Made by a program: the position numbers and the translations under genes. Under the pieces are notes generated by a model. It was not told the DNA's origin and searched no databases. It saw only the letters and a program-made list of their open reading frames with translations. DNA of 64,000 bases, taken from assembly GCF_001513975.1 (NCBI RefSeq), contig NZ_KQ947985.1, positions 867,731-931,730 on the forward strand, written 5' to 3'. The DNA comes from Streptomyces curacoi (GTDB lineage: Bacteria > Actinomycetota > Actinomycetes > Streptomycetales > Streptomycetaceae). Below are positions 55,589 to 63,929 of this stretch, piece after piece (within the stretch, counting starts at the first letter, position 1; each line of letters starts with the position of its first letter).

Positions 55589-57727
55589 TCACCAGGCCGA
55601 GGGATCGCGGCCGTCGACGGCGAAGACGGTGCCGTCCGGGGCGGTGGCGTAGAGGCGGCCCGCGCCGAGCACGGGCTCGGACACGTCGGCCGCCAGCCCG
55701 TCCGAGTCCGCGCTCAGCCGGGCCGGCGTCTCGCCCAGGAGCAGGCCGTTGCGGGCGTCCACGGCGAGCAGCCGGCCGTCGGGGGCGCTGACGTACACAT
55801 GCCGGCCGTCGGCGACCGGCGTCGACGTGCGCAGTACGGACGTCTCCATCCGCCAGAGCTGCCTGCCGGCCGCCATGTCGACGGCGACCAGCGAACCGCC
55901 CGCGCCCACGAGGTAGACCACCGTCCCGCGTACGGTGCCGCGCGCCTGCTGGAGCGGGACGGGCAGCGTCACACGCCGGGAGGTGTCGTCGGCGGGGGAG
56001 TAGCGGACCACGGTTCTCGTGTCGCTGTACGTCCCGTCGACCGAGGCGAGGAAGACCGATCCGTCGGACGCGCCGACCAGCTTCAGGTTCCCCTTCAGCC
56101 GGGCGTCCCAGCGCACGTCGCCCGTGGCCGGGTCCACCGCGGTGACCCGCGTGCTCGACCCGTCGGCGGACGCGCTCGCCGTGTACGCCAGCGGATCTCC
56201 GGCGAAGGAGAGGAGGTACGGCGCCGGGTGACCCGGTACCGGGCGGCTCCACATCGTGTCCCCCGAAGCGCCGTCCACGCCGGTGACCTCGCCGTCGGCG
56301 CCGGTGACCAGCAGCATGCCCCCGGCGGTCACCGGTCCGCTGTACGCGGGCATGTTCTGCCGCCAACGCGCCGTGCCCGTGGCGGGGTCGAGCGCCTCCA
56401 GCCGGTGGCCCCGCACCGAGGACGGGTGCACGAGGCCGCCCGCCATGGCCGGCGGTCCGCTCACGAGCGACGTGTCGACGGGATGCCGCCACAGCAGCCG
56501 GCCGTCCCGCGGGTCGAGCGCGAAGACGAGCCCGGTCTGGGCGCACAGCACCTTCCCCGCGCTGTAGGAACACAGGGGCGCGCCCTTCTTGGCCGCCGGT
56601 GTCGCCGTCCAGGTGCCGAACCCGGCCGACGTGGTCCGCGGGCTCTGCCCCTTCGGCGTCGGGTCCGCACCGCCGAGAAGCTGTACGGAGGCCAACGCGA
56701 CGACAGTGGCCAGCCCGGCGGCCCCGGCTCCGAGGGCCAGCAGTCTGACCCGGCGTCTCCAGGGCGGCCGTTCGGACCCCTCCTCGACACGGCGCTTCGG
56801 CTCGGGCTCCGGACCGGGCTCGGGATCGGCACCGGCCTCGGCCTCGGACGGCACCTCCGTGGTCCGCTGGGCCGGAATGAACGCCTGCGTGTCGTACGAC
56901 GCCGCCACCGACCGCAGCTCCCGCATCAACTCGTCGGGCGTGGGCCGGTCCTCGGGCTCCTTGGCGAGGCACCGCAGCACGAGCGGCGCGAGATTCTCCG
57001 GTACGCCGGTCAGGTCCGGCTCGTCATGCACGACCTGGTAGGCGACGACGTACGGACTGTCCGAGTCGAACGGCCCCCGCCCCGTCGCCGCGTGCACCAT
57101 CACGGATCCGAGCGCGAAGATGTCGGCCGCCGGCCCCACCTCCCGGGGCCGCCGGAACTGCTCGGGCGCCATGAAGGGCGGCGTACCGATCAACTTCCCC
57201 GTCTCGGTGCGCAGTTCGCTGTCCGTTGGCCGAGAGATGCCGAAGTCGATGACCTTCGGCCCGTCGTCGGCGAGCAGCACATTGCTCGGCTTGAGATCCC
57301 GGTGCACGACGCCGACCCGGTGGATGTCGCGCAGCGCCTCCGCCAGCCCGGCCATCAGCCGCCGCAACTGCGCCGGGCTCATCGGCCCGTTCCGCTTCAC
57401 CTGGTCGGACAGGGTGGGGCCCGGGATGAACAGCGTGGCCATCCAGGGCCGTTCGGCCTCCGGATCGGCGTCCACGACGGGCGCGGTGAAGGCACCGCTC
57501 ACCCGGCGCGCCGCGCCCACCTCCTGCCGGAACCGCCCCCTGAACTCGGGGTCCCTGGCGAACTCGGCATGCACCACCTTCACCGCGAGCTGCATGCCCG
57601 AAGTGCTCCGGGCCAGATGTACGACGCCCATGCCGCCGGACCCCAGGCGCGACTCCAGCCGGTAGTGACCGGCGTACTCGGGAAGTTCCGCTTCCGCGCC
57701 CGCTCCGGCGTTCTGCTGTGGCGCCAT
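55589..57727 (-). CDS. Membrane Ser/Thr protein kinase with PQQ-like beta-propeller
   Basis: 712 residues. Kinase domain 18-280: glycine loop LGSGGMGVVHLA, Lys in MQLAVKVVH, catalytic VHRDLKPSNVLL, DFG as KVIDFGIS, activation loop GTPPFMAPEQ. A charged linker and one membrane helix (LLALGAGAAGLATVVALASV, ~330-350) follow, then seven or so PQQ-like blades (GLVFALDPRDGRLLWRHPVD, LEALDPATGTARWRQ, VTAVDPATGDVRWDA). The propeller is probably extracytoplasmic and may be the sensor, as in AfsK-type Streptomyces kinases. Confidence 0.9.
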   Translation of the reverse strand: MAPQQNAGAGAEAELPEYAGHYRLESRLGSGGMGVVHLARSTSGMQLAVKVVHAEFARDPEFRGRFRQEVGAARRVSGAFTAPVVDADPEAERPWMATLFIPGPTLSDQVKRNGPMSPAQLRRLMAGLAEALRDIHRVGVVHRDLKPSNVLLADDGPKVIDFGISRPTDSELRTETGKLIGTPPFMAPEQFRRPREVGPAADIFALGSVMVHAATGRGPFDSDSPYVVAYQVVHDEPDLTGVPENLAPLVLRCLAKEPEDRPTPDELMRELRSVAASYDTQAFIPAQRTTEVPSEAEAGADPEPGPEPEPKRRVEEGSERPPWRRRVRLLALGAGAAGLATVVALASVQLLGGADPTPKGQSPRTTSAGFGTWTATPAAKKGAPLCSYSAGKVLCAQTGLVFALDPRDGRLLWRHPVDTSLVSGPPAMAGGLVHPSSVRGHRLEALDPATGTARWRQNMPAYSGPVTAGGMLLVTGADGEVTGVDGASGDTMWSRPVPGHPAPYLLSFAGDPLAYTASASADGSSTRVTAVDPATGDVRWDARLKGNLKLVGASDGSVFLASVDGTYSDTRTVVRYSPADDTSRRVTLPVPLQQARGTVRGTVVYLVGAGGSLVAVDMAAGRQLWRMETSVLRTSTPVADGRHVYVSAPDGRLLAVDARNGLLLGETPARLSADSDGLAADVSEPVLGAGRLYATAPDGTVFAVDGRDPSAW

Positions 57728-57909
57728 GGGACCACCCCCGTGCTGTTCGTCCGCGCGCGCGACGCACGGAGCCTAGTCGATGACTCGTACGAGACAGAGG
57801 CGGCTTGCTAGCCTCCGTGTTCCCATCACGCACATGTGTGCGTGGCGTGATTTATGGGAATCAACGGGACCCCCATGGCTGTCATGGGGATCAACGGGGG
57901 AGGTTTTCC

Positions 57910-58275
57910 ATGTCTGCAGACCGCGTCGAAGAGGTCGAGAGAGCCGAAGGCATCCGCGGCGGCGAGGAAGAGGCCGTCACCACCATGGCGGCCACGACCA
58001 CGACGACGGCCACGACCACGGCGGTGCGCTACTACTCGGTCGCGCCGGGCGTCCGCCTGAACGTCCGCCGGGGCCCCGGCACCAGCTACCCCATCGTCCG
58101 CGTCCTGCCCGAGGGCGCCAAGATCCCGATCTACTGCCAGACGCCCGGCACGACGGTGACGGGCCCCTACGGCACGTCGTACATCTGGGACAACATCGAC
58201 GACGGCGAGTTCGTCTCGGATGCCTATGTGAACACGGGGAGCGACGGCTACGTCCGTCCCCGCTGCTCCTTCTGA
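57910..58275 (+). CDS. Small SH3b-domain protein without an obvious signal peptide
   Basis: 121 residues from MSADRVEEVERAEGIRG. An acidic N-terminus and a Thr/Ala-rich stretch (MAATTTTTATTTAVRYYSVA) lead into a bacterial SH3 domain: GVRLNVRRGPGTSYPIVRVL ... GAKIPIYCQTPG, ending YVRPRCSF with a Cys pair. SH3b domains normally act at the wall, yet no Sec signal or lipobox is seen. Upstream, ATGGGAATCAACGGGA and ATGGGGATCAACGGGG form an imperfect direct repeat. Confidence 0.72.
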   Translation: MSADRVEEVERAEGIRGGEEEAVTTMAATTTTTATTTAVRYYSVAPGVRLNVRRGPGTSYPIVRVLPEGAKIPIYCQTPGTTVTGPYGTSYIWDNIDDGEFVSDAYVNTGSDGYVRPRCSF

Positions 58276-58339
58276 TCCCGGTCCCGGTTCGCCGGAACCC
58301 GTACGGAGCCCGCGGCCACGCCGGAGCCATAATCGACGC

Positions 58340-58843
58340 GTGAGCGAGAAGAACGGCACCCCGGACACCCCCGCGGGCTCCACCGGCCCCCGCCCCGAGC
58401 CCCTGCGCTTCTTCGGCACGACCTGGGTCGACCACGCGGGCGGCTACACCGCCCGCCGCATCGCGGTAGCCATCGGTTCCCTCGCCACCGCGGTCGCTGC
58501 CTGCCTGGTCCTGCGCTTCGCCTACCAGGGGCTCCAGATCGCCGGCACCGGCAGCTTCGTCACGGTCCTGATGGTCGTGATGTTCGCCGTGTGCAGCGCC
58601 CTCGCCTTCCGCCACACCTGGGACGGCTTCACCAAGCGCCCCGACCCCGACCGCCAGTCCAGCCTCCGCGGCCTGCTCACCATCGGCTTCGTCGGCTCCC
58701 TCCTCGCCTACTTCTTCCGCTCCCTCACCGAGGCCCCCGGCGAGAAACTCCACCACGAGGAATACGAGACGGCACGCAAACAACACGAAACCCGCACCAC
58801 CCGCCGCACAGGCAACCCAGCGAGACGCCGACGGCGGGCGTAG
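58340..58843 (+). CDS. Integral membrane protein, unknown function
   Basis: 167 residues. Three membrane helices (IAVAIGSLATAVAACLVLRF, FVTVLMVVMFAVCSALAF, GLLTIGFVGSLLAYFF) between a Pro/Gly-rich N-terminus and a basic, Glu/Arg-rich C-terminal tail ending in RRRRRA. Conserved in Streptomyces by look, with no named domain. It follows the SH3b gene by 64 bases. Confidence 0.68.
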   Translation: MSEKNGTPDTPAGSTGPRPEPLRFFGTTWVDHAGGYTARRIAVAIGSLATAVAACLVLRFAYQGLQIAGTGSFVTVLMVVMFAVCSALAFRHTWDGFTKRPDPDRQSSLRGLLTIGFVGSLLAYFFRSLTEAPGEKLHHEEYETARKQHETRTTRRTGNPARRRRRA

Positions 58844-58947
58844 CCGAAGCCGCCGCACCGACCGCTGCCGGGGGAGGGAGGGGGCCCCACGCCCCACCTA
58901 CACGCAAACTCGGTGCGCACACCACCAACCACGGCCAACATGGCCGT

Positions 58948-59718
58948 ATGACGGCCCCCTCCCACACCGAACGCGCCCGCTCCTTCGACGCCGCGGCGGC
59001 CCAGTACGCCGCGAACCGCCCCTCCTATCCGCCCGCCCTCTTCGACGCGATCGAGGAACTCGCCGGCCGTCCCCTCACCGGTGCCCGCGTCGTCGACGTC
59101 GGCGCCGGCACCGGCATAGCCACCGCCCTCCTCCACCAGCGGGGCGCCGACGTACTGGCAGTGGAACCCGGCGACGGCATGGCAGCCCAGTTCCGCCGCA
59201 GCCACCCCGACATCCCGATCGTCCGCGGCAACGGCAACGCCCTCCCCCTCGCCGCCGCCTCCGCCGACTTCATCACCTACGCCCAGGCCTGGCACTGGAC
59301 CGACCCCGCCCACTCGGCCCCGGAGGCCCTCCGCGTGCTGCGCCCGGGCGGCGCGCTCGCCCTGTGGTGGAACACCACCCCCCTCGACATCCCATGGCTC
59401 GCCGCCCAGGCGGCCCGCATCGACCGCCGCTTCGGCGCCCACCCCGCCGTCGAACAGAACAGCAGCGGCGCCCGCGCCGCCCTGGCCGACCCCACCGGCC
59501 GCCTCGACTTCACCCGCCGCAAGGTCCGCTGGAGCCGCCGCGTTCCCCTCGACACCCACCTGGCGAACATCGGCAGTCACTCGGTCTTCCTGGTCCACGG
59601 CACGGAGGCGAGCACCGCCTTCCTCGCCGAGGAGAAACGGCTCCTCCTCGACGCCTTCCCGGACGGAATCATCGAAGAGACCTACGACGTGGACCTCCTC
59701 GTCGCCCCCATCACCTGA
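58948..59718 (+). CDS. SAM-dependent class I methyltransferase
   Basis: 256 residues from MTAPSHTERARSFDAAA. Methyltransferase_11 type: the N-terminal AAQYAANRPSYPPALFDAIE, SAM-binding VVDVGAGTGIATALL, then ADFITYAQAWHWTDPAH and EALRVLRPGGALALWW. Close in style to UbiE/small-molecule methyltransferases of unknown substrate. Stands alone. Confidence 0.87.
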   Translation: MTAPSHTERARSFDAAAAQYAANRPSYPPALFDAIEELAGRPLTGARVVDVGAGTGIATALLHQRGADVLAVEPGDGMAAQFRRSHPDIPIVRGNGNALPLAAASADFITYAQAWHWTDPAHSAPEALRVLRPGGALALWWNTTPLDIPWLAAQAARIDRRFGAHPAVEQNSSGARAALADPTGRLDFTRRKVRWSRRVPLDTHLANIGSHSVFLVHGTEASTAFLAEEKRLLLDAFPDGIIEETYDVDLLVAPIT

Positions 59719-59897
59719 AACCCTCGCTGCACCCCCCTCACGCCCGCCCTCCCCGCACGGCCTCGCACCAACGCAGCGCCGAGCCGACGAGGGCGGGCGA
59801 CTTGTTCCGGCGCCCGGCCGGCCATGGCACGAACAGTCGGCCCCGCCCAGCCCGCCGCCCACCCCGACGCTTGACGAGGCACCCCCACCGGAGGATT

Positions 59898-59915
59898 ATT
59901 CATCGTGTGATGAAT
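59898..59915. promoter_or_regulatory. Palindrome over the start codon of the ABC ATPase gene
   Basis: ATTCATCGTGTGATGAAT: 7-bp perfect arms around GTGT, covering the ATG at 59910 and following GGAGG. A dimeric repressor bound here, or an RNA hairpin, would block translation or transcription start. Confidence 0.55.
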
Positions 59916-60707
59916 TACTCTTCCGTCCGATCCGACCCCCCTGACGACCCCGCCATCCGAGCCAAGGCTCTGAACGTCGTACGCGGCCCCCGCCAAGTAC
60001 TCCGCGACCTCCACTTCACCGTCCCGCGCGGCCAGATCACCGGCCTGCTCGGCCCGTCCGGCTGCGGCAAGTCGACCCTGATGCGGGCGATCGTCGGCAC
60101 CCAGGCCAAGGTCACCGGCGCCCTCGACGTCCTCGGTCACCCAGCCGGCCACCCCACCCTGCGCACCCGCATCGGCTACGTCACCCAAGCCCCCTCCGTC
60201 TACGACGACCTGACGGTCCGCCAGAACCTCGCCTACTTCGCCGCGATCCTCGACCCCGGCCACGCCGCCGCCGACCGCCGCCACGAGAACGTCACCCGCG
60301 CCATCGCCGACGTCGACCTCACCAGCCACGCCGACGCCCTCGCCGGCAACCTCTCCGGCGGCCAGCGCAGCCGCGTCTCCCTGGCGGTCGCCCTCCTCGG
60401 CACCCCCGAACTCCTTGTCCTGGACGAACCCACGGTCGGCCTGGACCCGGTCCTGCGCCGCGACCTCTGGGCCCTCTTCCACGACATCGCCGCCACCCGC
60501 GGCGCCACCCTCCTCATCTCCTCCCACGTCATGGACGAGGCCGAGCGCTGCCACCGCCTCCTCCTCATGCGCGAGGGCCAGATCCTCGCCGACGACACCC
60601 CGGACGCCCTCCGCACCCGTACGCACTCCGAGACGGTCGAGGCGGCCTTCCTGCACCTGGTCGACGAGGCGACCGCGGCCGCCCGCGCGAAGGAGACCAC
60701 GCGATGA
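59910..60707 (+). CDS. ABC-2 exporter ATPase
   Basis: 265 residues from MNYSSVRSDPP. Walker A LLGPSGCGKSTLM, Q-loop YVTQAPSV, signature LSGGQRSRVSLAVALL, Walker B LLVLDEPTVGLDP, H-loop ISSHVMDEAER. Drug- or lipid-exporter type. It overlaps the permease by ATGA. The palindrome at its start suggests a repressor, but no regulator gene is adjacent. Confidence 0.93.
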   Translation: MNYSSVRSDPPDDPAIRAKALNVVRGPRQVLRDLHFTVPRGQITGLLGPSGCGKSTLMRAIVGTQAKVTGALDVLGHPAGHPTLRTRIGYVTQAPSVYDDLTVRQNLAYFAAILDPGHAAADRRHENVTRAIADVDLTSHADALAGNLSGGQRSRVSLAVALLGTPELLVLDEPTVGLDPVLRRDLWALFHDIAATRGATLLISSHVMDEAERCHRLLLMREGQILADDTPDALRTRTHSETVEAAFLHLVDEATAAARAKETTR

Positions 60708-61495
60708 CCACGACGACGAGCCCCGGCACGCCACTCCGCCCGGCCCCCACCGGCGCCCTGAACCTCTCCCGCACGACCGCCACCGCCGCCCGGGTCCTGC
60801 GCCAGCTCCGCCACGACCCACGCACCATCGCGCTGATGATCCTGATCCCCTGCGTGATGCTGTTCCTGCTGCGCTACGTCTTCGACGGCAGCCCGCGCAC
60901 CTTCGACAACATCGGCGCCTCCCTCCTCGGGATCTTCCCGCTGATCACGATGTTCCTGGTCACCTCCATCGCCACCCTGCGCGAACGCACCTCGGGCACC
61001 CTCGAACGCCTCCTCGCCATGCCCCTCGGCAAGGGCGACCTGATCGCCGGCTACGCCCTCGCCTTCGGCACCCTCGCGATCATCCAGTCCGCCCTCGCGA
61101 CCGGACTCGCCCTCTGGTTCCTCGGCCTGGACGTCACCGGCAGCCCCTGGCTCCTGCTGCTCGTCGCCCTGCTCGACGCACTGCTCGGCACCGCGCTCGG
61201 TCTCTTCGTCTCGGCCTTCGCGGCCTCCGAGTTCCAGGCCGTCCAGTTCATGCCGGCCGTGATCTTCCCCCAGCTCCTCCTCTGCGGCCTCTTCACCCCC
61301 CGCGACAACATGCACCCGGCCCTCGAAGCCATCTCCAACGTCCTCCCCATGTCCTACGCGGTCGACGGCATGAACGAGGTCCTCAAGCACACCGACATGA
61401 CCGCCGACTTCGTACGCGACGCCCTGATCGTGGCGGGCTGCGCCCTGCTGGTCCTGTGCCTGGGCGCGGCGACGCTGCGACGCAGGACGGCCTGA
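60704..61495 (+). CDS. ABC-2 exporter permease
   Basis: 263 residues. Six membrane helices of the ABC-2 type, with ALMILIPCVMLFLLRYVFDG in helix 1, ATLRERTSGTLERLLAMPLG (the cytoplasmic coupling helix) and LFTPRDNMHPALEAISNVLP near the end. Partner of the ATPase just upstream. Substrate unknown. Confidence 0.92.
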   Translation: MTTTTSPGTPLRPAPTGALNLSRTTATAARVLRQLRHDPRTIALMILIPCVMLFLLRYVFDGSPRTFDNIGASLLGIFPLITMFLVTSIATLRERTSGTLERLLAMPLGKGDLIAGYALAFGTLAIIQSALATGLALWFLGLDVTGSPWLLLLVALLDALLGTALGLFVSAFAASEFQAVQFMPAVIFPQLLLCGLFTPRDNMHPALEAISNVLPMSYAVDGMNEVLKHTDMTADFVRDALIVAGCALLVLCLGAATLRRRTA

Positions 61496-61646
61496 CCGAC
61501 CACGGCGGCCGATGCGGCACACACCGGCCCGTCACCCGCCCGGGCCCGCCGCACACCCGTCCCGCCCACCGGACACGCCACCTCGAAAGCCGCCCCCGGT
61601 GCGAGGATGAACCCGGACGACGCAACCCCCGGAGGGCACCCCAGCC

Positions 61647-62459
61647 ATGACCCAGAAAGTCGCAGTCCTCGGCACCGGCAAGATCGGCGAAGCCCTGCTC
61701 AGCGGAATGATCCGCGGCGGCTGGGCGCCGGCCGACCTCCTGGTGACGGCCCGCCGCGCGGAACGAGCCGAGGAACTCCGCACCCGCTACGGAGTCACCC
61801 CGGTCACCAACGCGGAAGCCGCCAAGACCGCCGACACCCTGATCCTCACGGTCAAGCCGCAGGACATGGGCACCCTCCTCGACGAACTCGCCCCGCACGT
61901 CCCCGCCGACCGCCTGATCATCAGCGGAGCCGCCGGCATCCCCACCTCCTTCTTCGAGGAGCGCCTCGCCCCCGGCACCCCGGTCGTCCGCGTCATGACG
62001 AACACCCCCGCCCTCGTCGACGAGGCCATGTCCGTCATCTCCGCCGGCACCCACGCCACCGAGGCCGACCTCGCCCACGCCGAGGAGATCTTCGGCGCCG
62101 TCGGCAAGACACTCCGCGTCCCCGAGTCCCAGCAGGACGCCTGCACCGCCCTCTCCGGCTCCGGCCCGGCGTACTTCTTCTACCTGGTCGAAGCCATGAC
62201 CGACGCCGGCATCCTCCTCGGCCTGCCCCGCGACAAGGCCCACGACCTCATCGTCCAGTCCGCGATCGGCGCCGCGACGATGCTCCGCGACAGCGGCGAA
62301 CACCCCGTCAAGCTGCGCGAGAACGTGACATCCCCCGCCGGCACCACCATCAACGCCATCCGCGAACTCGAGAACCACGGCGTACGAGCCGCCCTCATCG
62401 CCGCCCTCGAAGCCGCCCGCGACCGCAGCCGCGAACTGGCCTCCGGCAACAACAGCTGA
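61647..62459 (+). CDS. proC: ProC, pyrroline-5-carboxylate reductase
   Basis: 270 residues. Final step of proline synthesis, NAD(P)H-dependent. N-terminal Rossmann VAVLGTGKIGEALLSGMIRG; C-terminal signature LRENVTSPAGTTINAIRELE and ACTALSGSGPAYFFYLVEAM. No other pro genes nearby. Ends in a shared terminator facing trpS. Confidence 0.95.
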   Translation: MTQKVAVLGTGKIGEALLSGMIRGGWAPADLLVTARRAERAEELRTRYGVTPVTNAEAAKTADTLILTVKPQDMGTLLDELAPHVPADRLIISGAAGIPTSFFEERLAPGTPVVRVMTNTPALVDEAMSVISAGTHATEADLAHAEEIFGAVGKTLRVPESQQDACTALSGSGPAYFFYLVEAMTDAGILLGLPRDKAHDLIVQSAIGAATMLRDSGEHPVKLRENVTSPAGTTINAIRELENHGVRAALIAALEAARDRSRELASGNNS

Positions 62460-62464
62460 CGCCC

Positions 62465-62490
62465 GGCCGCCCCTGCCCCCAGGGGCGGCC
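62465..62490. terminator. Bidirectional terminator between proC and trpS
   Basis: 11-bp perfect stem GGCCGCCCCTG / CAGGGGCGGCC with a 4-base loop. Confidence 0.8.
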
Positions 62491-62515
62491 CAGCGCCACT
62501 CCCGAGCAGGCGCCC

Positions 62516-63541
62516 CTAAGCAGTCACGCCGATATCGGCAGCCGCAGCCGCCGGCAGCAACCCGATCGCCCGATACGCGGCATCAACGGTCGGCCGAGCC
62601 ATCGCCCGAGCCTTCTCCGCCCCATCCCGCAGCACCCCCTCCACATAGCCAGGATCCGCGCACAGCTCCCTGTGCCTCTCCTGCACGGGCCTGAGGACCT
62701 CGACCACGGCCTCCGCGGTGTCCTTCTTCAAGGCGCCGTACGACTCATATACACCGCTCAGCTCCGATGGGTTCCCACCCGTGCAGGCCGCCAGGATCTC
62801 CAGCAGATTCGCCAGCCCCGGCCGCGCCTCCCGGTCGTACACGACCTCCCGCCCGCTGTCGGTCACGGCCCGCATGACCTTCTTCCGCACCACGTCCGGC
62901 TCATCGAGCAGATAGACGATCCCCGGCCCGGAGTCGTCGCTCTTGCCCATCTTCGACGCGGGATCCTGCAGGTTCATCACCCGAGCCGCGACCTGCGGAG
63001 GCGTGGCCCGCGGCACCACGAACGTATGCCCGTACCGCTGGTTGAACCGCACCGCGAGATCCCGAGCGAGCTCCACATGCTGCGTCTGATCGTCCCCGAC
63101 CGGCACCTCATCGGCCCCGTACGCCAGGATGTCCGCCGCCATCAGCACGGGATACGTCAGCAGCGACAGCCGCACACTCCCGCCCCGCACCCGCTCCCGC
63201 GCGGCCTTCTCCTTGTACTGGATCATCCGCCGCATCTCGCCGTCCGTGGCCACGCACTCCAGCACATACGACAGCCGCGCGTGCTCATCCACATGACTCT
63301 GTACGAAGACGGTGCACAGCTCCGGATCAAGCCCCGCCGCCAGCAGCAACGTCGCCGCCTGCCGACTCAGCCTGCGCACCCGCGCCGGATCGTGGTCCAC
63401 GGTCAGCGCATGCAGATCCACGATGCAGAACAGCGCGTCGGCCTCATGCTGATCGAGCGCAGCCCACCGCTGCATGGCCCCCAGGTAGTTCCCCAGCGTC
63501 AGATGCCCCGTCGGCTTGACTCCACTGAAGACCCGCGTCAT
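62516..63541 (-). CDS. trpS: Tryptophanyl-tRNA synthetase (attenuator-controlled, likely TrpRS1 type)
   Basis: 341 residues. Class I synthetase: PTGHLTLGNYLGA (HIGH) at 10-22, VDLHALTVDHDPARVRRLSR, DQTQHVELARDLAVRFN, and KMGKSDDSGPG (KMSKS). The ATG at 63539-63541 has GGTGGAG upstream. A Trp-rich leader peptide and four-segment attenuator precede it, as described for the auxiliary, indolmycin-resistant TrpRS1 of S. coelicolor (SCO3334). The Streptomyces housekeeping TrpRS2 would then be elsewhere. Resistance itself is inferred from this match. Confidence 0.95.
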   Translation of the reverse strand: MTRVFSGVKPTGHLTLGNYLGAMQRWAALDQHEADALFCIVDLHALTVDHDPARVRRLSRQAATLLLAAGLDPELCTVFVQSHVDEHARLSYVLECVATDGEMRRMIQYKEKAARERVRGGSVRLSLLTYPVLMAADILAYGADEVPVGDDQTQHVELARDLAVRFNQRYGHTFVVPRATPPQVAARVMNLQDPASKMGKSDDSGPGIVYLLDEPDVVRKKVMRAVTDSGREVVYDREARPGLANLLEILAACTGGNPSELSGVYESYGALKKDTAEAVVEVLRPVQERHRELCADPGYVEGVLRDGAEKARAMARPTVDAAYRAIGLLPAAAAADIGVTA

Positions 63542-63589
63542 CTCTCCACCTCCTGGTCGAGACCGCCGCACCCGCCGGCCGGCCCTCAG

Positions 63590-63653
63590 GAGGGAGAAAC
63601 AAGAACGGCCGCCGAGGCGGCGGCCGTTGAGTGCATACGTGAGTACGGCCGCC
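63590..63653 (-). promoter_or_regulatory. Ribosome-mediated attenuator of trpS
   Basis: Four segments, minus strand in order. 1: GGCCGCC (63664-63658, in the leader codons). 2: GGCGGCCGT (63653-63645). 3: AACGGCCGCC (63628-63619). 4: GGCGGCCGTT (63613-63604), followed by TTCTTGTTT. Segments 1:2 and 3:4 form the terminating fold, with 3:4 as the terminator. Pairing 2:3 is the antiterminator, favoured when the ribosome stalls at the tandem Trp codons. Confidence 0.85.
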
Positions 63654-63654
63654 G

Positions 63655-63696
63655 TCAGGCGGCCCACCACAGCTGGGTGCACGTATGCGTCGTCAT
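63655..63696 (-). CDS. trpS leader peptide (13 aa, tandem Trp)
   Basis: Reads MTTHTCTQLWWAA and stops. Trp is rare, so adjacent Trp codons (63669-63664) at the end of a tiny reading frame, directly before competing hairpins, are diagnostic of a tryptophan-sensing leader. Low charged tRNA-Trp would stall ribosomes here and release trpS. Confidence 0.85.
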   Translation of the reverse strand: MTTHTCTQLWWAA

Positions 63697-63737
63697 GCAC
63701 CCCAGGGTACGCCCCCAGGGTGCCGCCAGGAGCGAAG

Positions 63738-63766
63738 TTGACACGCCCTGGCCCCATCCGTACTGT
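63738..63766 (+). promoter_or_regulatory. Strong sigma70-type promoter toward the rRNA region
   Basis: TTGACA, 17 bases, TACTGT. Near-consensus HrdB-type promoter on the plus strand with no plus-strand protein gene following in the window. Confidence 0.6.
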
Positions 63767-63929
63767 TCTCCGAGTTGTCCGACGTGAGCGCCGACCTCGG
63801 TCGGTCCCCGGACAGCCACTCCGCAAGTACCAACCAACACTCGACGACAGTCGTTCTGTCTGCCGTCGTTTCTTTGGCGTGCGTATTTACGGAATGAGGA
63901 ATCCGCGTTCGTAAGAGCGCAGCCCCCGA

